Shown here: positions 60,089 to 64,000 of the stretch, piece by piece
Position numbering within the stretch: position 1 is the first letter of the stretch
Layout: every line of letters starts with the position of its first letter
NCBI RefSeq assembly: GCF_009811555.1
Contig: NZ_BLIN01000001.1
Location: 124,001-188,000, forward strand
Origin: Streptomyces caniferus
GTDB lineage: Bacteria; Actinomycetota; Actinomycetes; Streptomycetales; Streptomycetaceae
Direction of reading: 5' to 3'
DNA length: 64,000 bases
Position numbers and translations under genes: made by a program
Notes under the pieces: model-generated
Database searches by the model: none
The model's input: only the letters and a program-made list of their open reading frames with translations
Told to the model about the DNA's origin: nothing

Positions 60089-61618
60089 ATGGCAGACGAC
60101 TACCTCGTACGCATCGGCAGGCTCATCCGTGACGCCCGGCAGCACCGTGGCTGGACACAGGCGCAGCTCGCCGAGGCTCTCGGCACCAGCCAGAGTGCGG
60201 TCAACCGCATCGAACGCGGGAATCAGAACATCAGCCTTGAGATGATCGCTCGTATCGGCGAGGCTCTCGACAGTGAAATCGTCTCGCTCGGCTATGCCGG
60301 GCCGATGCATCTGCGGGTGGTCGGCGGACGCCGACTGTCCGGCAGCATCGACGTGAAGACGAGCAAGAACGCCTGCGTTGCGCTGCTGTGCGCCACGCTG
60401 CTGAACGCGGGCCGCACAACTCTGCGCCGGGTGGCCCGTATTGAGGAGGTCTACCGCATCCTCGAAGTGCTGGGCAGCATCGGCGTGCGGACCCGGTGGA
60501 TCAACGACGGCAACGACCTGGAGATCATCCCGCCCGCCGAGCTCGACCTCGACTCGATGGACACCGAGGCCGCCCGCCGCACCCGCAGCGTCATCATGTT
60601 CCTCGGCCCGCTGCTGCACCGGATGGACCACTTCAAACTGCCGTACGCGGGCGGCTGCGACCTCGGCACCCGGACCGTCACCCCGCACATGACGGCGCTG
60701 CGCCACTTCGGCCTGGAGATCACCGCGACCGACGGCACCTACATCGCCGAGGTGGACCGCACCGTCGCCCCCAAGCGCGCGATCGTGCTGACCGAACGTG
60801 GCGACACCGTCACCGAGAACGCGCTGCTGGCCGCCGCCCGCCACGACGGCGTCACGGTCATCCGCAACGCCTCCTCCAACTACATGGTCCAGGACCTGTG
60901 TTTCTTCCTGGAGGAGCTCGGCGTCCGGGTCGACGGCATCGGCACCACCACCCTCACCGTCCACGGTGCCGCACGCATCGAACGCGATGTGGACTTCGCC
61001 CCGTCCGAGGACCCGGTCGAGGCGATGAGCCTGCTGGCGGCGGCCGTTGTGACCGAATCCGAGCTGACGATCCGCCGGGTCCCGGTCGAGTTCCTGGAGA
61101 TCGAACTGGCCGTCCTGGAAGAGATGGGCCTGGACCACGAGCGCAGCCCGGAATACCCCGCCGACAACGGCCGCACCCGCCTCATCGACCTGACGGTCCG
61201 CCCCTCCAAGCTCCAGGCACCCCTGGACAAGATCCACCCGATGCCCTTCCCGGGCCTCAACATCGACAACGTCCCCTTCTTCGCGGCCATCGCGGCCAGC
61301 GCCCAGGGCCAGACCCTCATCCACGACTGGGTCTACGACAACCGCGCCATCTACCTGACCGACCTCAACCGCCTCGGCGCCCAGGTCAAACTGCTCGACC
61401 CGCACCGCGTCCTGGTGGACGGCCCCACCCGCTGGCGCTCCTCGGAAATGATGTGCCCCCCGGCCCTGCGCCCGGCCGTCGTCGTCCTCCTGGCCATGAT
61501 GGCCGCCGAGGGCACCTCCGTCCTGCGCAACGTCTATGTCATCAACCGGGGTTACGAGGACCTGGCCGAACGCCTCAATTCGCTCGGGGCGCAGATCGAG
61601 ATCTTCCGGGACATCTGA
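60089..61618 (+). CDS. murA: HTH domain fused to a MurA-like UDP-GlcNAc 1-carboxyvinyltransferase
   Basis: The 509-residue protein begins with an XRE helix-turn-helix (IGRLIRDARQHRGWTQAQLAEALGTSQSAVNRIERGNQNIS, residues ~8-48), then an EPSP-synthase-type barrel pair. MurA residues look intact: the SKNACVALL lysine-asparagine pair, the loop cysteine in GGCDLGTRTV, the aspartate in GLNIDNVPFFAAI and DNRAIYLTDLNRLGAQV. It would add enolpyruvate to UDP-GlcNAc, with the HTH perhaps tying gene control to precursor level. It is the second murA-type gene known from Streptomyces, not the housekeeping copy as far as I recall. Confidence 0.88.
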   Translation: MADDYLVRIGRLIRDARQHRGWTQAQLAEALGTSQSAVNRIERGNQNISLEMIARIGEALDSEIVSLGYAGPMHLRVVGGRRLSGSIDVKTSKNACVALLCATLLNAGRTTLRRVARIEEVYRILEVLGSIGVRTRWINDGNDLEIIPPAELDLDSMDTEAARRTRSVIMFLGPLLHRMDHFKLPYAGGCDLGTRTVTPHMTALRHFGLEITATDGTYIAEVDRTVAPKRAIVLTERGDTVTENALLAAARHDGVTVIRNASSNYMVQDLCFFLEELGVRVDGIGTTTLTVHGAARIERDVDFAPSEDPVEAMSLLAAAVVTESELTIRRVPVEFLEIELAVLEEMGLDHERSPEYPADNGRTRLIDLTVRPSKLQAPLDKIHPMPFPGLNIDNVPFFAAIAASAQGQTLIHDWVYDNRAIYLTDLNRLGAQVKLLDPHRVLVDGPTRWRSSEMMCPPALRPAVVVLLAMMAAEGTSVLRNVYVINRGYEDLAERLNSLGAQIEIFRDI

Positions 61619-61624
61619 ACTACG

Positions 61625-61685
61625 GATGCCGCCGCGCCCTTTCTGACCTGCGTGAATACGGGCCAGGAGAGGGTGCGGCGGCATC
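61625..61685 (+). terminator. Terminator-like hairpin after the MurA gene
   Basis: Arms GATGCCGCCGCGCCCT (61625-61640) and AGGGTGCGGCGGCATC (61670-61685) pair with one G-U over 16 bases. The loop is about 29 bases. Confidence 0.6.
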
Positions 61686-61706
61686 TCTGGGACTTCTCTG
61701 GGACTT
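61685..61706. repeat. Two tandem 11-bp repeats beside the integrase gene
   Basis: CTCTGGGACTT occurs at 61685-61695 and 61696-61706, 37 bases beyond the integrase stop. Direct repeats beside an integrase gene are often arm-binding or attachment sites. The attachment core itself was not identified. Confidence 0.4.
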
Positions 61707-61742
61707 TGCGCCAGGACCAAGCTTCTGCCGGTCGGCTTGCGG

Positions 61743-62990
61743 CTACGCGAAGACCGCGTCAATGGCGGCGCCGCCGCGCGCACCTGCGCGGGGCAGGAAG
61801 TGAGCGTACTTCCGGAGCGTGAAGCCGGGGTCAGAGTGGCCGAGCCACCTGGCCAGGGAGACGACCGACTCGCCGGCCTCCAACTGCTCGGAGGCATAGA
61901 AGTGACGCAGGGCATGGTAGCCGTGCTCCCGGGAGGGCTCCCAGGCCCGGGATCCGTCCGGTGCGCTCTCCTCCAGCGCAGCGATCACGCCGGCCTCGGC
62001 CAGGGCGGGCTTCCAGACGTAGGAGTTGAAGTAGTTCCGATTGATCGCCTTACGCTCGCGGCCCGTCACCAGGAGGTTGTACGTCCTGGGCCGACGGTGC
62101 TTGGCCTCTACCGATGTCTGCGGCGGGCGCGGATCGTCCCACGGCATGGTGACCGGCACGGGTGCGAGGAACTCCACATGCTGCCGTAGTGCCTTGGCCA
62201 CGCTTGAGGGCAGGGGCACCTCGCGGACCTTGCGCCCCTTGGGAAGCGCGAAGCAGAGCTTCGTCCGCACCATCTTGACCTGGCGCCGGACATGGACGAT
62301 CTCCGCGTCGAAGTCGATGTCCTCCATCGACAGGCCGAACGCCTCTCCCTGTCGCAGGCCGAGCCCAGCACCAATCTCGACAAGCACGCGGTAGCGGTCC
62401 GAGATAGCTGCGCGTACGGCCAGCACACGCTCGGGCAGCCATGCCTCGACCCGGCCCGGTGCAGCCGCCGGAGGGCGAACTGTGCTCGCACGGCACGGGT
62501 TGCGTGCGAGGCGTCGATCTTCGACGGCAGCCTGGAGAACACCGGACAGCGTGGCCCAGACGAGACGGATGGAGGTAGGGCCCAGGTCCGTCTCGAGTCG
62601 CTTCTTCCAACTCCGCAGCACTTCGGTACCGACGCCATTGAGCGGCAGGGCACCGAGGTGCGGGACGATGTGCTGGCGGACCCGTTGCTCGATGCGTTCG
62701 AGGGTGGACGGGTCGCCACCCTGGGTGGGCCACCAGTGGGTCGCGATGTAGTCCTTGAGGGAGATGGCTCCATCGCGTGGATCGACGAACTCGCCCCGAC
62801 GTGCATCGGTCTGAGCCTGGGCGAGCCAGGTCTTGGCATCCTGGAGTACGTCGAAGGAACGGTCCTTGACGCCCGGGATGCCCTTGACGCGGTAGCGGGT
62901 GCACTTGCCGTACATGGTCGTGCGTTCACGCTTGCCGGTCGTCGGGTTGGGGCGCTTCTTGAGCCACCGGTCTTCTATGTAGCCGGTCAG
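61743..62990 (-). CDS. Tyrosine recombinase/integrase of an integrative element (CTG start)
   Basis: The first ATG (62915) has no ribosome site. Homology to pSAM2-type integrases continues upstream (GYIEDRWLKKRPNPTTGKRERT) to a CTG at 62990, which has AAGGAG six bases before it and an in-frame TAG 13 codons above; the product would be 415 residues. An N-terminal SAM-like domain (LERIEQRVRQHIVPHLGALPLN) precedes the catalytic domain with arginine in GLGLRQGEAFGL, HALRHFYAS and the HxxR-H/Y end WLGHSDPGFTLRKYAHF. It integrates an element site-specifically, next to the MurA gene. Confidence 0.88.
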   Translation of the reverse strand: MTGYIEDRWLKKRPNPTTGKRERTTMYGKCTRYRVKGIPGVKDRSFDVLQDAKTWLAQAQTDARRGEFVDPRDGAISLKDYIATHWWPTQGGDPSTLERIEQRVRQHIVPHLGALPLNGVGTEVLRSWKKRLETDLGPTSIRLVWATLSGVLQAAVEDRRLARNPCRASTVRPPAAAPGRVEAWLPERVLAVRAAISDRYRVLVEIGAGLGLRQGEAFGLSMEDIDFDAEIVHVRRQVKMVRTKLCFALPKGRKVREVPLPSSVAKALRQHVEFLAPVPVTMPWDDPRPPQTSVEAKHRRPRTYNLLVTGRERKAINRNYFNSYVWKPALAEAGVIAALEESAPDGSRAWEPSREHGYHALRHFYASEQLEAGESVVSLARWLGHSDPGFTLRKYAHFLPRAGARGGAAIDAVFA

Positions 62991-63043
62991 GTGGAACTCC
63001 TTGATGTAGAGGATGGAGACGGCGTTCTACGGCGCTTGGAGCG

Positions 63044-63346
63044 TCAAGCGCTGGTGAGGCGGGTGGACCGTTCCTGACGAGGAGCGTTCAGCGGGTTGAG
63101 AGCCGCGTTTGAGCGCGAGTCGGCCTGCTCCTGCTCGCGGACCCAGGCATCGAGGGCTTCGAGTCGGTACATCACGCGGCCTCGTGGACCCATGCGGAAG
63201 CTCGGAGGTCCCTGTCGACGGTGGCGCCAGACGTAGAGGGTGTGGGGTGAGAGGCCGAGGTACTCGGCGGCGTCCTTCACGGTCAGGAAGGCCGTGTGTA
63301 GGGCGCCCGGGGAAGCTGTGGGGGCACGCAAAGATCGGGCAGGCAT
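63044..63346 (-). CDS. Excisionase-type small HTH protein
   Basis: The 100-residue protein contains a MerR-like helix-turn-helix of the excisionase family (FLTVKDAAEYLGLSPHTLYVWRHRRQGPPSFRMGPRGRVMYRLEALDAWV). It is encoded just upstream of the integrase gene, the usual order in actinomycete integrative elements, and would direct the integrase to excision. Confidence 0.85.
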   Translation of the reverse strand: MPARSLRAPTASPGALHTAFLTVKDAAEYLGLSPHTLYVWRHRRQGPPSFRMGPRGRVMYRLEALDAWVREQEQADSRSNAALNPLNAPRQERSTRLTSA

Positions 63347-63408
63347 AGAAGGTTCTCTGTGAGGTACGGGAGGGAGCGGACCTTGAAGGACCGGTTCGTC
63401 ATGCGCGG

Positions 63409-63596
63409 CACTCGCAATCGGTGGGCCAGTTCTCCAGATGATTGCGGAGGATACGCAGAATGGCGTTCGGAAGATTCACCCAGCTGGGCGCCTGACCCTT
63501 TTAGTGCCAGTCATGGAGAGCTGACCGGGAGACCTGAAGCTCGGCGCAGAGTTCGTCCAGGGTCATTTTTTCGCGCGAACGGCTGGAGCCATTCAT
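63409..63596 (-). pseudogene. Second excisionase-like HTH gene with a nonsense codon
   Basis: From ATG 63596 the sequence MTLDELCAELQVSRSALHDWH reads into a TAA (63501-63503), after which the same frame continues with the rest of the family pattern, KGQAPSWVNLPNAILRILRNHLENWP, to a TGA at 63409. The stop interrupts the recognition helix-wing junction. The gene appears inactive. Confidence 0.65.
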
Positions 63597-63720
63597 CAGC
63601 ACCCCGCTTCCTCGTTGTCGATGGGGTTTCGGGCAGGGCTTATGAGGGGTCGGGGCAAAGGGGTTCCTCGCATGGAAAGAGCGGATTACCGAAAGAAAGC
63701 ACGCCGGGCTGCCGGGTATT
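63597..63720. other. Short non-coding stretch inside the decayed element
   Basis: No gene or signal recognised between the broken excisionase-like gene and the broken XRE gene. Base composition here is less GC-rich than the chromosome on the left. Confidence 0.4.
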
Positions 63721-63999
63721 TCAATGATGCGGAGCATCGCCGGTTTGGCCAACCGGCGATCGTCGGCTATGTTCCGCCCACTCCGGGTCGTTCCGATCAC
63801 TGGAAGAACCGGCGAAGAGGCTGCGCGGGGAGGCTCCGGGTGCGGTGGCGATGGCAACGAAGTCATCGATGTCGCAGCGTCGGGCATTGCGTTCGATGCG
63901 GGAGAGCGCAGTAGCGGTCATGGGTCGGCCGAGGACGGTGACGCGGGCGGCCAGCTGAGGCTAAGCAGGACCGCGTTCGGTGCGGAGAATTTCGATATC
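63721..63999 (-). pseudogene. XRE-type regulator remnant with an in-frame amber codon (extends beyond window)
   Basis: The frame reads IEILRTERGPA, a TAG at 63961-63963, then PQLAARVTVLGRPMTATALSRIERNARRCDIDDFVAIATAPGASPRSLFAG. Together this is a standard helix-turn-helix of actinobacterial element repressors (compare RERGLSxxxLAARVTxLGRP). The stop lies in the first helix. The upstream part lies outside the window. Confidence 0.6.
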
Positions 64000-64000
64000 G

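Noticed and set aside
61619..61742. tRNA gene as attachment site of the integrative element
   Set aside because: No cloverleaf or T-loop consensus was visible; the inverted repeat here is a terminator-type hairpin.

Overview
The window is high-GC actinomycete chromosome, almost certainly Streptomyces: nearly all third codon positions are G or C, GTG starts and GGAGG ribosome sites are common, and the housekeeping gene order from about 15 to 61 kb matches what I remember of the S. coelicolor stretch running from the HTH-MurA gene and aconitase through ngcEFG, rok7B7, the xylose transporter, dxs, the fatty-acid oxidation pair, RNase D and hemE to hemQ/hemY. That comparison is from memory.

0-15 kb: after the 3' part of a PTH2-type peptidyl-tRNA hydrolase comes an accessory biosynthetic island (about 0.9-15.1 kb). 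It contains a Rieske oxygenase, a MmyB-like regulator with a TTA codon, and a forward operon with three different ATP-grasp ligases, the complete preQ0 (7-cyano-7-deazaguanine) set queC-queD-queE-folE, an isopenicillin-N-synthase-type 2-oxoglutarate oxygenase and a second non-heme iron enzyme with an HxG facial triad like the BesD amino-acid halogenases. An antiporter and an MFS exporter (also with a TTA codon) follow. A 38-bp imperfect direct repeat lies on both sides of the island. The simplest reading is a pathway that couples a 7-deazaguanine to one or more amino acids, one of them possibly chlorinated. I do not recognise a described product for this gene set. queE reads as frameshifted near its 5' end.

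15-30 kb: a DUF692 (MNIO) enzyme, its partner protein and two TIGR04222-type membrane proteins, one with a Gly/Ser/Cys tail, form a compact operon that could be a protein-modification system. Then come a secreted alpha/beta-hydrolase, the haem genes hemQ, hemG/cgoX and hemE, a thiolase, a CoA-disulfide-reductase-like flavoprotein, DUF3000, an orphan response regulator behind a promoter region with TGATCA sites spaced exactly 55 bp apart, and RNase D.

30-50 kb: a PepSY-like lipoprotein, the fadA-fadB beta-oxidation pair, a PIN/NYN protein, a two-component system whose kinase is frameshifted, an APC permease, dxs, a xylose-type ABC transporter, its ROK regulator and the NgcEFG N-acetylglucosamine/chitobiose importer, which has no ATPase of its own.

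50-64 kb: a GH92 alpha-mannosidase with a LacI-type operator, a deletion remnant of a nitronate monooxygenase, aconitase with iron-box-like and MarR-like palindromes upstream, an ECF41-like sigma factor, a decayed S16/PDZ protease, a DUF1648/GntR pair with an operator, and an HTH-MurA fusion. The last 2.3 kb is a decaying integrative element: tyrosine integrase (apparently with a CTG start), excisionase, and two HTH genes broken by in-frame stops. I found no tRNA, rRNA, CRISPR array or recognisable riboswitch.
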